Shown: positions 47,930 to 59,210 of the stretch, piece by piece
How positions within the stretch are numbered: the first letter of the stretch is position 1
Layout: every line of letters starts with the position of its first letter
Assembly: GCF_017591425.1 (NCBI RefSeq)
Contig: NW_024467121.1
Span: 16,318,707 to 16,382,706 of the forward strand
Length of the DNA stretch: 64,000 nt
From: Ochotona curzoniae
Lineage: Eukaryota > Chordata > Mammalia > Lagomorpha > Ochotonidae
Direction: 5' to 3'
Notes under the pieces: generated by a model
The model's input: the letters and a program-made list of their open reading frames with translations, nothing else
Told to the model about the DNA's origin: nothing
Databases searched by the model: none
Translations under genes and position numbers: made by a program

Positions 47930-48800
47930 AACTGCTTATTTTTAAAAAAAAAAACTTGTTGAGAAAATAAAATATAGCTCTTGAAATGTTTAATTTATAT
48001 ACATTTCAGCTAAACATCTCAAGAGCCAACTATTACATTTTCTAGCAATTGAAGATTTCAAGAGAACTATGCGGGAGTCTGGAAGAATTCTTAATTGGGA
48101 CCATTGTCGTGGAACACAGTATACAGAAGCCGAGACACATTAATATGTATGTTTTTAAAATAATACATTGTTTGTAACTGAAGTCAAATCTCTCGGAATA
48201 GTCCCAGTTGATTCTTTGATTCATCTTACATTGTATTTAAAACTGTTCACTTTTTCAGTTGAGTCATTGTTTCCACTATCAGTTTAATTTTTCTTTCCTT
48301 GCAAAAAAAAAAAAAAAATCTAAATTATATCACAGTAGTGAAAACGCATCTGACAGTTTTGAATGAAATGTAATAAACAGCTCCTGCTGTTTGAAAGGAG
48401 GCAGGCTGGCAGGTCTTCAAGGCCATATTTTACCAAGCACCTCATTTACCAGGGGAGGCGATTCGGGAGATGCTGGCAGGGGAGGAATTGAAAAATCTCT
48501 GAAAATGCTTAATTTCATTTTCAATTTAAGTAGCCAGAGCCTATTCAAAGAAATAGTCCCTGGAGTGAAATTTTGCAGCTGAAGAATTCTTTCAAATCTT
48601 TTCCATTCTACTGCTAACACTCCTTAAAGCAAGAAATAGGCACTTTGGTTCACTTCTTGCATTAGTCAGATGTAGGGGAAGAAAATCCCAATGATAATTT
48701 CTCTTGTCTGTCTTCACCAATATTTCTATCTAGTTTCCAATGATGTTCTATATATCACACAGACATGCAAGTTAATTTGTGAATTTTTTGTTCTTTCTTT
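47930..48800. other. Unique-looking DNA, possible conserved element
   Basis: No repeat recognised. 48360-48660 is compositionally balanced, free of repeats and rich in non-repetitive AT/GC words, as conserved non-coding DNA often is. That is only a hint. The frames at 48391-48620 exist on both strands and are not supported as coding. Confidence 0.3.
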
Positions 48801-49096
48801 TTTAAGACCTATTTATTTTTCTTGGAAAGGCAGATCTAGAGAGGAGAGAGACAGAAAAAGTCACCATCTGCTGGCTCACTCCCAAGTAGCTGTAACAACT
48901 GGAGCTGAACAAGCTGAAGCCAGGAGCCTCCTTCGTGGTTCCCAAGGCTTTGGGCTGTTCTCTACCACTTTGACAGGCCACAAGCAGGGAGCTGGATGGG
49001 AAGTGGAGCATCCAGGACATGAAGCAGCATCCATATGGGATCCTAGTGCTTGCAAAATGAGGATTTGAGTCACACAAGGCTAACACACCGGGCCCA
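48801..49096 (-). mobile_element. Lagomorph C-type SINE, moderately diverged
   Basis: Reversed copy: tail 'aagacctatttatttttc', 'caagcagggagctggatgg', head 'ggctaacacaccgggccc'. It lacks a block in the middle ('cccaaggctttgggctg' follows 'cttcgtggttcccaagg' directly). Frames on both strands run through it. Confidence 0.84.
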
Positions 49097-50689
49097 TTTA
49101 TTCTTCCATAACATATTCACTGAAATTAGTGGAAGCTACAAAACAAGATCAAGGTGAAACATGTGGCCCTAAGAGCTTCTTACAAATTTAAAACTCTTTG
49201 AAAGAAAATCTCTCTTAGGGAAAATGCGATGGAATGGGCTCTGCTGAAGAGTGAACGTGAGTACTATGTTAACCTACTTCTAGTGATTCTTCTAAAGTAG
49301 TAAGTGCATCCACATATGAAGAAGAGACTGGAAAAGAGTCACAAAAAAAAAATTGGGGGGATTAAACAGAAGGTGCCTCATGGCACAGCACTTGAAAAAA
49401 ATTAACTTCTAGATATATGGTATGTTTAGAGTAGTCAACATTGGAGTTTTACTATATCCAGATGGTGTATTTTTAAGCACTCATAATTTCCTTATCTTAG
49501 CCCAGAGAATGACAAACTTATTTTGCTTTTTTTCTGATTTGTGGCTTAAATCAAACTTAAAGTGGATTTCCCAGAGAGTTCCACATTTTTCTTTTACCTT
49601 ATACAATCCAGTAATTAATCACTGATTTAATGGTTTATCTTCTGGAAAAGAGGAATAACAATTTGCATACTGGCAGGCATAATGTGGATTTGGATGACTA
49701 ACGCTTTCTTGCAATTCTGTAGTAAAAGTAAGTGTGAAGCACTCTAACACTCCTGGCTGGAGCCTTTTCCACGTGAAGGCTGTCTCCTCACCTAGCCAAG
49801 GCTGCAAGGGAGTTCTGCTTGAATGAAACAGCAATTGTTTTCAACAGTACAAAGTCTACAGGGAAAAAGGCACTGAGGAAAATGTTTACAAGTACTGAAC
49901 TTAGAAGATGGAAACCACTGCTAACTTGACTTTTCAGGATAGTTAACTGATTTCCAGAAAACTAACACTAACCAACATTCACTGCAGAAACTTGAAGATA
50001 TCAATAATAAGGTATTCTGAAGTGTAGCTGACCTGATTTTCATTTAGGATTGGAGATTACAATGCTGCAATTTTCCCACCACTCCCTTATCAAGCCTAAT
50101 TCATGGCCTTTTAGATTTTTTTAAGCTTAACATTAACTGTTTATTAGGGCTTTTTTACTGACATGACTGCACAGTGTCCAGGATGCCTAAGCTCTGACAG
50201 ACATCATAGTAAATCAGACTCTACCGTATTACATCACAACCCAAAGCGTGAGCTTTTGCAGTCACAGAGCCACCCATCCAAAAGCAGTTCCATCGTTTGA
50301 CACCATGCCTGAATTGCCATCTAAAAATGAATTCTATACAGCCTGAATTATTTTCACTCTGCAAAGAACTGTCTCATAATATGCAGAAAGGGGTAGGAAA
50401 TTTCATATTTTAGATTACTTCCCAAAAAGCAACAAAGATTGTGGGTGATTAAAAGAAAGATCTGATATGGAAGGAACACAGACTATGGCTTTAACTAATA
50501 AACAGGCTACAATGGGAACAGGGGAAAGAAGAGAGAAACTGAAAGGAGACTGGGAGAACACTGAAGAGGTATTTGCCCACCTTCTAAGACATTGTAGCAG
50601 GAAAAGCATCCAAACGAAAGGATGCCTACTCACAGTTCCAATAACTCTCTAGGACTTTGGGAAAAAAATCTTCCCCAAAAACCTTGGTG
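49097..50689. other. Unassigned, repeat-poor DNA
   Basis: About 1.6 kb with no recognised repeat. Short frames (49422-49625, 49619-49834, 50415-50652) have no motif and no consistent splice sites. Confidence 0.4.
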
Positions 50690-50805
50690 AAAGACTATAC
50701 TATTGTAATAATATGAGAGAAAACAGGGTTGGGAGGGTGGAATGGAAATCTCTGAGCCTATGAAAATTTATGATGAAAAATAAAAATTTAAAAAAACTTG
50801 TACAT
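50690..50805 (+). mobile_element. L1 3' terminus
   Basis: 'gactatactattgtaataat', 'atgagagaaaacagggttgg' and 'gagggtggaatggaaatctc', then an A-rich tail: the same terminal block as at 27780-27890 and 45370-45475. A very short 5'-truncated insertion. Confidence 0.5.
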
Positions 50806-51402
50806 TAAACCCTCTAGGAAACAAATGATATCTCAGACAAGGAATTTTGATACCTCTTCATAGTGCATCGCTTTCAGTCATTGTCATGATGTTCACCAGG
50901 TTATAAGCTTTCCTGTATTTAACTCAGCTTTCCTCAGAGCAAGCACCAAAACCTTTCTTTTTAATGACTACATACTTTGAAAACATTGACACCACCAATT
51001 CACAATATCATCAAGGAAGGCAGCTAGAGTACACTGGGAAACACTTTTCCTTGGAATCCAAAGGAGAAGATTTAACTTCTAGTTTTATCACTATACCCAA
51101 ATATAACTTCTGTGATTAATAGTTTCAGCACTCATTAATAAAGAAAATAAACTTTTCCTTGGACACCTCTCCATGACTGCATCAAGGACTCAGGAAGCAT
51201 TTACTCAAATGGAAAGGGTATATACACAGGTCATTACAGAACCATGACTTGAGCTGATCACTCTCAGCAGTGCAGTTCTCCAAACAAGGTCAAATAGAGT
51301 CCAAGCAATAAAACTTGAGGAGGGTTGAGGCACAAATGAAATTTGTTTATATCAAAGCAAAATTATTAATTTGAAATAAAGAAAGCATAATTTCTACAGC
51401 TG
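50806..51402. other. Unassigned DNA
   Basis: No repeat or gene recognised. Confidence 0.4.
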
Positions 51403-51416
51403 TCCCCCAACATTTT

Positions 51417-51754
51417 TTTTTTAAGATTTATTTATTCTTATTGGAAAGTCAGATATACAGAGAGGAGAGACAGAGAGGAAGATCTTCTGTCTGATGATTC
51501 ATTCCCCAAGTGAACGCAACGGCCGATGCTATGCTGATCCAAAGCCAGGATCCAGGAGCTTCTTCTGGGTCTCTCACACGCATGCAGGTTCCCAAGGCCC
51601 CGGGTCATCCTCCACTGCCTTCCCAGGCCAAAAGCAGGGAGCTGGATGGGAAGAGGGTCCAATGGGACTGGAACTGGTGCCCATATGGGATCCTGGCACA
51701 TTCAAGGGGAGCACTTTAGCCACTAGGCCACCATGTTGGACTCAAGTTCCCAAG
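51417..51754 (-). mobile_element. Lagomorph C-type SINE, full length
   Basis: Reversed copy with T-run tail and head 'ccactaggccaccatgttgg'. Duplication TCCCCCAACATTTT (51403-51416) / TCCCCTAACATTTT (51755-51768), one mismatch. It landed at the edge of a MaLR LTR. Frames at 51438-51826 are read-through. Confidence 0.92.
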
Positions 51755-51755
51755 T

Positions 51756-52082
51756 CCCCTAACATTTTATACCAAAGTCCTAATGTCCAGTGCACTGGCA
51801 TTGGAGACAGGGCACTTGGGAGGTAATTAATTCAAATGAAATCATGAGGATAGGCACCCTGGAAGGAATTAATGACCTTGTAAGATGACGAGCTGTCACT
51901 TCTACTCCCTTATCTTCTCCCACCCACACTCTCTCATCAAACCCTCAAATGTCCACTCATAACTCCAAGACAGGAACAGAGCCCTACCAGTGACTGAATT
52001 GTCTGATGTCTCAGTTTTCCAAACTCTTGAACTGCGAGAATAAATTTCCTTTGTTTACGCCATCCAGGATTTACTTCCTTTG
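51756..52082 (+). mobile_element. ERVL-MaLR LTR (MST/MLT-like)
   Basis: Order of LTR blocks: 'taccaaagtcctaatgtcc', 'cttgggaggtaattaattc', 'aaatcatgaggataggcacc', 'aattaatgaccttgtaag', 'gaactgcgagaataaatttc' (polyadenylation signal AATAAA), 'ctttgtttacgccatccagg'. No retroviral interior follows, so a solo LTR. Its 5' end was opened by the SINE at 51417. Confidence 0.66.
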
Positions 52083-53181
52083 CAAAATCATTTCAAATAG
52101 ATTATCCAGTGTTCCTCACATCAATAATTGTTATAAGTTTACTGGAGATATGTTTAAGAAACGTTTATAATATGTGGATTCCAGGGGAGGCATCTCAGGA
52201 GAGGGAGAACAGCCCGATGGGATGCCACATTAGGAAGGTCCAGTTCTTGAAATGCTTTTCATTGCGTGGTATAAAAGAAAGTTATGTAGATTAGAACTTC
52301 AAACATTTTATTCTCCTACATCATCACTCATAGGGAATATATTACTGCTGCAAACAGCACATGTTGCTTACCGAGTAAGATACTAATTAATGAAGGACTA
52401 ATAAATTAGATCAATTCCCTGTTACTCCCCAACACACAAACACACACGCACAGCAGAAGAAATGCGTACATCATTACCATTGTTTTACCATGGCTTGGAT
52501 TTTTTTTTCTTCAAAGTGCCATAAAACTCATTAACACTGGGGAGACTTTAACTACTATGTGTAAGAAGGATGGAAATGAGACTATTTTGATCACTTTAAT
52601 ATTTGGAAATGCCTTCCATTAAGAAGAGAGAAAATTATACCCAGTAATATTTAGTTTATACTATCATGGAATGATATATGGAAAAGCTCAGTAGGTTCAA
52701 ATACTTGAGGGGTATTTCACCCATTACAAATCATTAAAGATTTATCTCTACTGGGAATAGATGATGTAATAATGAATAATGATAGATTGACGATCTGGGG
52801 TAAAGATTTTAAAATTCTTTCGAAAGAAATTAAAGAAGACTTATTTAAATAGATGCACATCTAATGTTATTGAATAAGAAGATTTAACTAAGCCTGCATT
52901 CCACAAATTGATCTACACTGTCATGATAATGCTTAGCAACATCTAAGTTGCTCATAAAAATAGAATTCTAAGATTCACATAGTGATATAAGCCAATCCCC
53001 AAAAGACAAATGTAAGTTTTTTAGCTATTTTATACTTAAAATACAAAACAACAATGTATTAAAGAATGAAACTGACATCTTATTATATTTGGTTCTAGCT
53101 CTTATCTATATTTGTATAGTACAATGTTATTCTATGATAATGTATCAGTAAATACAGAGGTATTTATATACTTTACTTGTT
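52083..53181. other. AT-rich unassigned DNA
   Basis: Nothing named; a short CA run lies near 52432-52447. Confidence 0.4.
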
Positions 53182-53198
53182 AAAAATGATTAGTAATG

Positions 53199-53538
53199 GG
53201 CCCGGCGCGGTGGCGCGGTGGCGCAAGTGCTTAAGGTCCTCACCTTGCGTACCCAGGATCCCATATGGGGGCCGGTTCTATCCCAGCAGCCCCGCTTCCC
53301 ATCCAGCTCTCCCCCCCCACCCCCCCCCCATGGCCCGGGAAAGCAGCGGAGGATGGCCCAAAGCTTTGGGACCCTGCACCCACATGGGAGACCCGGAAGA
53401 GGCTCCTGGCTTTGCATCGGCATAGTATCAGCTGTTGCGCTACTTGGGGAGTGAGTCATCGAACGGAAAATCTTCTCTGTCTCTCCTCTCTGCATATCCG
53501 CCTTTCCAATAAAAAATAATAAAAATAAATCTTTATAC
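53199..53538 (+). mobile_element. Lagomorph C-type SINE, very young, with local expansions
   Basis: Exact 17-base duplication AAAAATGATTAGTAATG at 53182-53198 and 53539-53555. The head has an 8-base unit GCGGTGGC in tandem (53207-53214, 53215-53222) over the A box region. The middle holds C runs (about 53310-53330) where other copies read TGCTTGTGGCC. CpG-rich head. Frames at 53177-53540 on both strands are artefacts. Confidence 0.95.
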
Positions 53539-53599
53539 AAAAATGATTAGTAATGCATGAAGCCTATGATTGCAAAATAAACAGAAAGTAGGGTATTGC

Positions 53600-53760
53600 A
53601 AAAGCTAAAGGAAAAAGAAAGTATAGAAAGAAGAAAAAGAAAGAAAGAATAGAGTTGAAAGAAAAAAAGAAGGAAGAGAGGGAAGGAAGGAGCAGAAGAG
53701 GGAGGGAAGGAAGTGAAAATAGAAGGAAGGAAGGAAGAAGATGGGAATTGAAGGAAGGCA
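53600..53760 (+). repeat. Long polypurine tract (GAAA/GGAA-rich)
   Basis: About 160 bases that are almost only A and G on the plus strand, with GAAA units at left and GGAA/GAAGG units at right. It can in principle form a triplex (H-DNA). Confidence 0.92.
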
Positions 53761-53997
53761 ACAGAGAAGTATAGTTATCTTAGAATTGTATGTATAAAAT
53801 ATATGAAATCTATTTATATTATATTAATAAAATAAAGCCTAATTTTTTTTTTAAAAAAAGCAAGGGATATAGAATAGTTAAAATTACTGGAAAAGCACTA
53901 AAGTTGGATGAGTTACATTTAGTGCTTTTAAAACATAATATGATCTCATAATAAAAATAGAGAAAGCATGGTGCTCACATGGATAGGCATATATGAG
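53761..53997. other. AT-rich spacer
   Basis: Short AT-rich unassigned sequence between the purine tract and an old SINE. Confidence 0.5.
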
Positions 53998-54320
53998 CGT
54001 GTACATTGTGGCACAGAAGGTTAAGCCAGCACTTGGAATGTCCACATCCTGTATGGAATGTCTGATGAAGCCCCAGATGTTCTGCTTCTGATATACCATA
54101 TTTCTAATGTACCCTGGGAGGCAGTAAATGATGGATCAAACGCTTGGCTTTTGACACCTATGTGAAGAACTTGATAGAATTCCTGTCCTGAATGGACCTA
54201 TTTCATCATGCCCATCCCAGACTACTCTCAGTCTCAGTCCCTCTCTTTCCTTCTCTCTCTCTCTTTCTCTTTCTCTCTCTCCTTCTCTCTCTCTCTCTCT
54301 CTGTCTCTTCTTGATTTTTA
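53998..54320 (+). mobile_element. Old SINE with long CT tract
   Basis: 'gtgtacattgtggcacagaa', 'ccacatcctgtatggaatg', 'aatgtaccctgggaggcag' and 'caaacgcttggcttttgac' follow the old SINE order and end in a CT-repeat at 54226-54310. Confidence 0.58.
54226..54310. repeat. (CT)n-rich microsatellite
   Basis: CT repeats with TTT interruptions, grown from the CT-rich 3' part of an old SINE. Confidence 0.93.
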
Positions 54321-54944
54321 GGGCAGTTCATGGAATAAAATAATTCCTAAACATTGTTTTTGCAGAGAGGTGTTTGAATAGGTTGTAACAAAGATCCTCT
54401 GTAGCTTAAAGAACTATTTTCTACCCATAGCTGACATTCAAAAAGTATGAATTATTTTGATTGACAAAATTGTGACTAGTACTGTATGATGGAGGCTAAT
54501 ATTTGACCATTGCACTCACTACAATAAGTAAAGCAGTTATTAATTTAATACTTTATTATATAAATTATATTAAAACATTTAGTAATGTAGAATATTCAGC
54601 TCATTATTATGTGTAAGTCATAATCAAACAAAGGTGTGTGAAATTTGTCAATCGAAAATGAAATCACATGTGTCAAATCAAAGCAAAACAGAGTAAGGTG
54701 CTTAAAAGCCAACACTCTTATGCACAAACTCCCATGGAGGCCTAAAATTACTGTATAGACACTTGGAAGGACTCTTGGAACATATCTTCCTAAAAGGAAT
54801 TTCAAAGTAAGTTTTACAAGGATTTACCAAATTTGAGTTCACTCCATGAGCCATGGAAACTGCATGCTAACACACAGGAAATTTTATATGATGGTTCTTT
54901 CTACACTATTGAACTGACACCAACCTTTGGAAACAGTACTGTGT
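54321..54944. other. AT-rich unassigned DNA
   Basis: No gene or repeat recognised. Confidence 0.4.
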
Positions 54945-55317
54945 TTTTTAAAATGTTTATTTTTCGTAATATGGTTCCATAGACTCAGAGATTTTCTTTT
55001 GCACCATCACTATTAATCCCTACCCTACCACTGTTTCCCCGTATTATTACAAAAACACAGTCCTTCAGCAACAGTCACAAGCCCAGCATTCTTCTATTTT
55101 AATTTATCATGACATTTAAAGGTAAAGACAATGATGGGAAGTCTAGCATCCTTTTGCTAAGATACATTGCAGTTTCATCAGGATACAGCCACAAGACCAC
55201 AGCACCATTATGAGTCCTTCTTGCATTCAGAGGTAAAGATGCATACTGCAAAGTATCTTCACTTTTTGGTATACTAAGCTTCGTTATACAGTTCCTCTAT
55301 CTGAGTAACTATACACA

Positions 55318-55448
55318 CTTGTCCACATATGTGTGTATGTACATGTATATACATATATATTTATACACACTATGTATAATGAACAATGTATACATGTACA
55401 CCTATACACAAACATATGTATATATACAAACATAAATATATATTTGCT
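55318..55448. repeat. TATG/CATA-rich simple repeat
   Basis: Alternating purine-pyrimidine tract of ACATATGT-type units inside the L1 3'UTR; the frame at 55333-55527 is created by it. Confidence 0.88.
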
Positions 55449-55999
55449 TTATATTTTACATGAAGGTTGCTTTACATCACGGCAAACATATGAATTTTGT
55501 CCTTTGGGAATTAACTTTATTCACTGACCATAACAGTCTCTATTTAGAACCATGCAGTTTCAAATGGTAGAATTTCATTCTCACTAATAGGTGAATACCA
55601 ATCCATAGTAGATGTACCACACTTTCTTTATTCATTCCCTTTTCAATAGTAATTGGCTTGCTCCATACCTTGGCTATCATGGATTGTGCTGCTGTCAATG
55701 TAAGATTACAGGTTCTTTTCTCATAGGCAGATTTCAGTTCCTTTGGAGATTTTCAGCTGTCTAAGCACTCCATGCTGGTTGCACTTGCTTTCATTCTCAC
55801 CAAGAGTGAAGGAGGGTACCTTCTCCCCACATCCACACCAAAGTATTGTCAGCAGAATTGCGAATGCAGGCCAGTCTCACAGGAGTTTTCTGGAATCTTA
55901 ATGTGGATTTTAAATTTTCTGAGAGAGAGCTTGAGCAATTGTTAGTGATCTGAATTTATCCTTTTGAAAAATGCCTGCTTATATTCTTTACCCATTTCT

Positions 56000-56935
56000 T
56001 CAAAGCATTGACTGTTTTGTTATCATTGAGTTTCTGAAGCTCTTTGTAAATCCTGAATTTTTGTTGTATAGTCTGCAAAACTTTTCTTTCATTCCATGGG
56101 TTGCTTCTTCACTTCGTTGATGATTTCCTTTGCTCTACAGAAGCTTCTCAGTTTGATGTAGTCAGATGTGTTTATTTTGTCTTTGACCGCTTCTACTTTG
56201 GCTGACTTTTCTAAGAAGTCTCTACCAATTCCCCTATCCTGTAGGGTGATGCCTATGCTTTCCTCTAATATATTGATGGTTTCTGCATGCAGATTTAGGT
56301 TCTTGATCCATGTGAACCTGACTTTTGTATCAGGTGACAGGTGGACTCTTATTTCTTACTTCTGCAGGCTGCTATTCAGTTGTCAATTTTTGAGAGCAAA
56401 ACTTTTCCCTAAATTATTTTCCGTTCTCTTGTCAAAGATGACTTTGCTGTTCACGGGTGGGATTCCTTCTGGGGTTTCTGTTCTGTTCCATCGATCTTCT
56501 TTGTCTCTGTACCAGACCCAGTCTGTTTTGATTACCACTGTATATTTTGAGGTGTGGAATGGTGTGATTCCTCCAGGCTTATTTTTGTTCTTCAGCATAG
56601 CATTGCCTTTTTGTGGTCTCTTGTTTTTTCAGATTAATGGTTTTTACTATTATCTACTTTCCTGTTTTTGTGAAGAATGTTGTTGGGGGTTTGCATGGGA
56701 TCACATTGCATCTGTATATGGCTTTCAGTAATATGGAGGTTTTGATGGTGTTGATCCTGCTGCTCCATCAGCTGATAAATTTCTCCATCTTTTATGTCTT
56801 CTTCCATTTCTTTTTTTCAATGTTTTCTAGCTTTTGTCATAGAAGTCTTCCATATATTTCGTTAGGATTATTCCTAGGTATTTTCGATCCTTCTCCCCCT
56901 TTCAAGTTCTTTCTCAGTTACTAATTTATTTGTGT
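56000..56935 (-). pseudogene. L1 ORF2 C-terminal remnant
   Basis: Minus-strand ORF2 fragment; its open piece 56598-56383 (71 codons) is the same peptide as in the plus-strand L1 at 43665-43880. On the opposite strand a 187-codon frame (56168-56731) mirrors a 191-codon antisense frame in the other copy. No RT catalytic core is included; 5'-truncated and frame-broken. Confidence 0.76.
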
Positions 56936-58200
56936 ATACTAGAGTCATGAAATTATGTTAATTAATTTTTGTTCCTTGCTGCCTGCCACACAGTACTCTC
57001 TCTGAAAATCATTTAGATGCATTTGTCTCTCTAAAGTTTCTTCAAGCCTTGGACTTCCTTGGATACGTTCATGGCCCCATCAGATTGCATACAATGGGTT
57101 ATATTCTGTTATTCCTGATCAAATTCATTAATACTTAGATAGTCTTTATTTCTATGTATGCTGACGTTTCGTAGAAAAATCAAACTTACTTAGTCTAAAT
57201 AGTGAACGAAATCTGCAGCTAGAGTAAGCAGATACTTAAACTATCCACACTGTTACAGCTTTTCTGGTGATATCAACATTTTTTTAAACAAATATATTTC
57301 TGCTAGAAAAATTACAAACATGATCATTCAAGGTTGGATTGAATCTCTACAAGATTATCCCTGTACTGATCTGTCAGAAAACAGAAGCAATTAAAGAATA
57401 ACATGCACTCTTTTTCATATCACACTCTCAACAAAATAAATGTGTTTCCATAATAGCTGTTTCTTTTTTGTTGTTGTTATTTAGGTAAGATGGCACGTGT
57501 GAACGCGTCACCAGGCACCTTACACAGAAGTTAGGGTATTGTGATTCTCACGTGAGCTGTTAGGTTTGTAAAAGGACAGTTTTAAATTGTCATGTTTTCC
57601 TGGACACGCCTCATAAGAATACCAAGGAAAGTCCCAGCGTTTGAAACCTTTGAGTTCTTGGGTACTTTTTAAAGGATGACTAAAAGTATCTGAAACAAGA
57701 TTTCTGTTGTTGTTATCATAACACATTATAGATTAGCTCGGTTATTGACATGAAATTATCACTCAAATACCTTTAAACAAATACAAAACCTTTACCGATT
57801 CTAAGCAGTTGAGAAATTTGATGAACGGTCAAAAGCACAAGAATAACTTTAATGTCTGAAAATGCTTTGTAGACAATGAAAAGCACATTAATTTAACTTA
57901 TACCTTGAAATAATTTAATAGTGTGTTAGAGTTTAATTCTATGCCATATTACTTATGAGAAAATTTTACATTTTTGAAAATGTCATAAATGAAACCTCAA
58001 GATTAACAACAGCCTATTATATCTTCTTTGAATTCTAAATTCCCAAAAGTTGCCCTGGATATGCAGATGAAGTCAGCTTGCTAAACATTTATCATCACAA
58101 CAAAAGACCTTCCAAGGTAGAATTTGCAAGCTTAGAGAATAAGTTCTGCCCATCAGTTTTTTTTTTTCCTTGACTTTTTCTTCTGTATCATTTTATAAAG
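56936..58200. other. Unassigned DNA
   Basis: No repeat named. 57480-57680 is less AT-rich and repeat-free, with CACGTG-like words; the minus frame at 57520-57726 has no motif. Confidence 0.35.
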
Positions 58201-58596
58201 ATATTTACAAAGTGGCTAGCCAGGCAACAGAAAATTTAGGGTCAGGTAATGGAGGTCTGGATGAATCAAAAGTGGCCAGCTGTTGGCATAGAAGGTCGAG
58301 CTAACCAAATCAGGATCCCAAGAATTGACACCAGAGCAAAGCATTCTGCCATGCTTCCAACAGGTGGAAGATTGAAAACGGGCGGCTGGACTCTGCACTT
58401 CAGATTCCAAAACCCTGGATTCCTATGCCTCACGGCCACATACAAACAAACAGTACCTGCCCTAGGAGCCCCACTAGGAAGTAAATATCCTCTAACACAG
58501 AAAACAAACCAAAAAATCTCAGAGCACAAACTGGGGGTTCCCACCCTTGGGCGAACCCAAAGTTCACAAACCAGGGTTTGCTGACGCCTTGCAAGT

Positions 58597-58720
58597 TCTG
58601 AGCCCACACCGGGACAGCGGCCCTGAACTGCCTGAAAAATATGGAGCCCGCACACTAGGTGAGGGCCCCGAACCGCGTGAAAATCTGGGGCCCACAAGAC
58701 CTAGGCGAGGGCCTCACCTA
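58597..58720 (+). repeat. Imperfect ~45-bp tandem repeat, three units
   Basis: Units begin GAGCCCACACCGGGACAGCG (58599), GAGCCCGCACACTAGGTGAG (58643) and GGCCCACAAGACCTAGGCGA (58688). They share the pattern G(A/G)(G)CCC(A/G)CA...(A/T)GG(C/T)GAGGGCC. Spacing is 44-45 bases. Confidence 0.68.
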
Positions 58721-58870
58721 ATTTTACCTCATGTCTTTAAGTCCTGAAGTCCTGAAGTCTTCAGTGTTGACGCTCGTATGTCCCTGTTCGTGGCGCCAGT
58801 TCTCGTGGTTTAGACCTGCCAGCAGGCACCGGGGTCACCAAGGGTGAGGCGACAAAGGTGCTCTGTAGCC

Positions 58871-58945
58871 ATGAGTAACACCAGGGACAAGCTGGTGAGG
58901 AATGACGGCTGCAGCCCGCACAGGTTACACCTGTTGGAGGTAAGG
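58871..58945 (+). other. Exon-like segment with consensus 5' splice site
   Basis: ATG at 58871 in an acceptable context (tagccATGa), 23 uninterrupted codons (MSNTRDKLVRNDGCSPHRLH then LLE), ending exactly at GAG|GTAAGG with the donor GT at 58940-58941, phase 0. It sits in the CpG-rich island. I know no protein starting this way. Without the downstream exon this is a candidate only. Confidence 0.28.
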
Positions 58946-59210
58946 AAGGGGAGGGCAGGAGGGAGCCTTCCGGCAGAGCCCCCGCCCACCAGACACTGCA
59001 ATTGGTTGTGTGACACGTCTGTTTCCCTAGATCCTCCAGTCATGTCAGAGGTCATGTTCCACGGATACTCCCCTTGACCTTCTAGCCCTGTTGGCCCAAA
59101 AGCTGTGCCTCAGGCCATGGGGGATTAAGCTTTAGGCCATGCTGGCCAGGAAGCAGGGCAGGGCCCTGGGCAATCGCCCACAGACAGGCCCTTCCAAGTG
59201 TTACTCCAAG

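Larger units (their letters stand above)
54945..56935 (-). mobile_element. Lagomorph L1, 3' part, minus strand
   Basis: Read on the minus strand, 56935 to about 55580 is ORF2 C-terminal sequence (plus-strand landmarks 'ttctacaatgggttgcttc'-like, 'cagaagcttctcagtttg', 'gatgtagtcagatgtgttt', 'tttgtaaatcctgaattt'). The rest is 3'UTR with an A-rich end at 54945. 5'-truncated. It shares long near-identical sequence with 43520-44230 in opposite orientation. A TATG/CATA simple repeat (55320-55445) lies inside the 3'UTR. Confidence 0.84.
58205..59210. other. GC/CpG-rich island, unclassified
   Basis: Sharp rise in G+C and CpG against AT-rich flanks. It holds three imperfect ~45-bp units (58597-58720) and an exon-like segment with a splice donor (58871-58945). 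Candidates: a promoter/first exon of an unseen transcript, an L1 5' leader, or an LTR. Long open frames occur in both directions (58266-58697 minus, 58249-58584 plus), as expected from GC content, and none has a motif I know. Confidence 0.45.

Noticed and set aside
58266..58697. 143-codon minus frame in the GC island
   Set aside because: Open frames arise easily in GC-rich DNA, it overlaps a tandem repeat, and it has no recognisable domain. Kept only as part of the island description.
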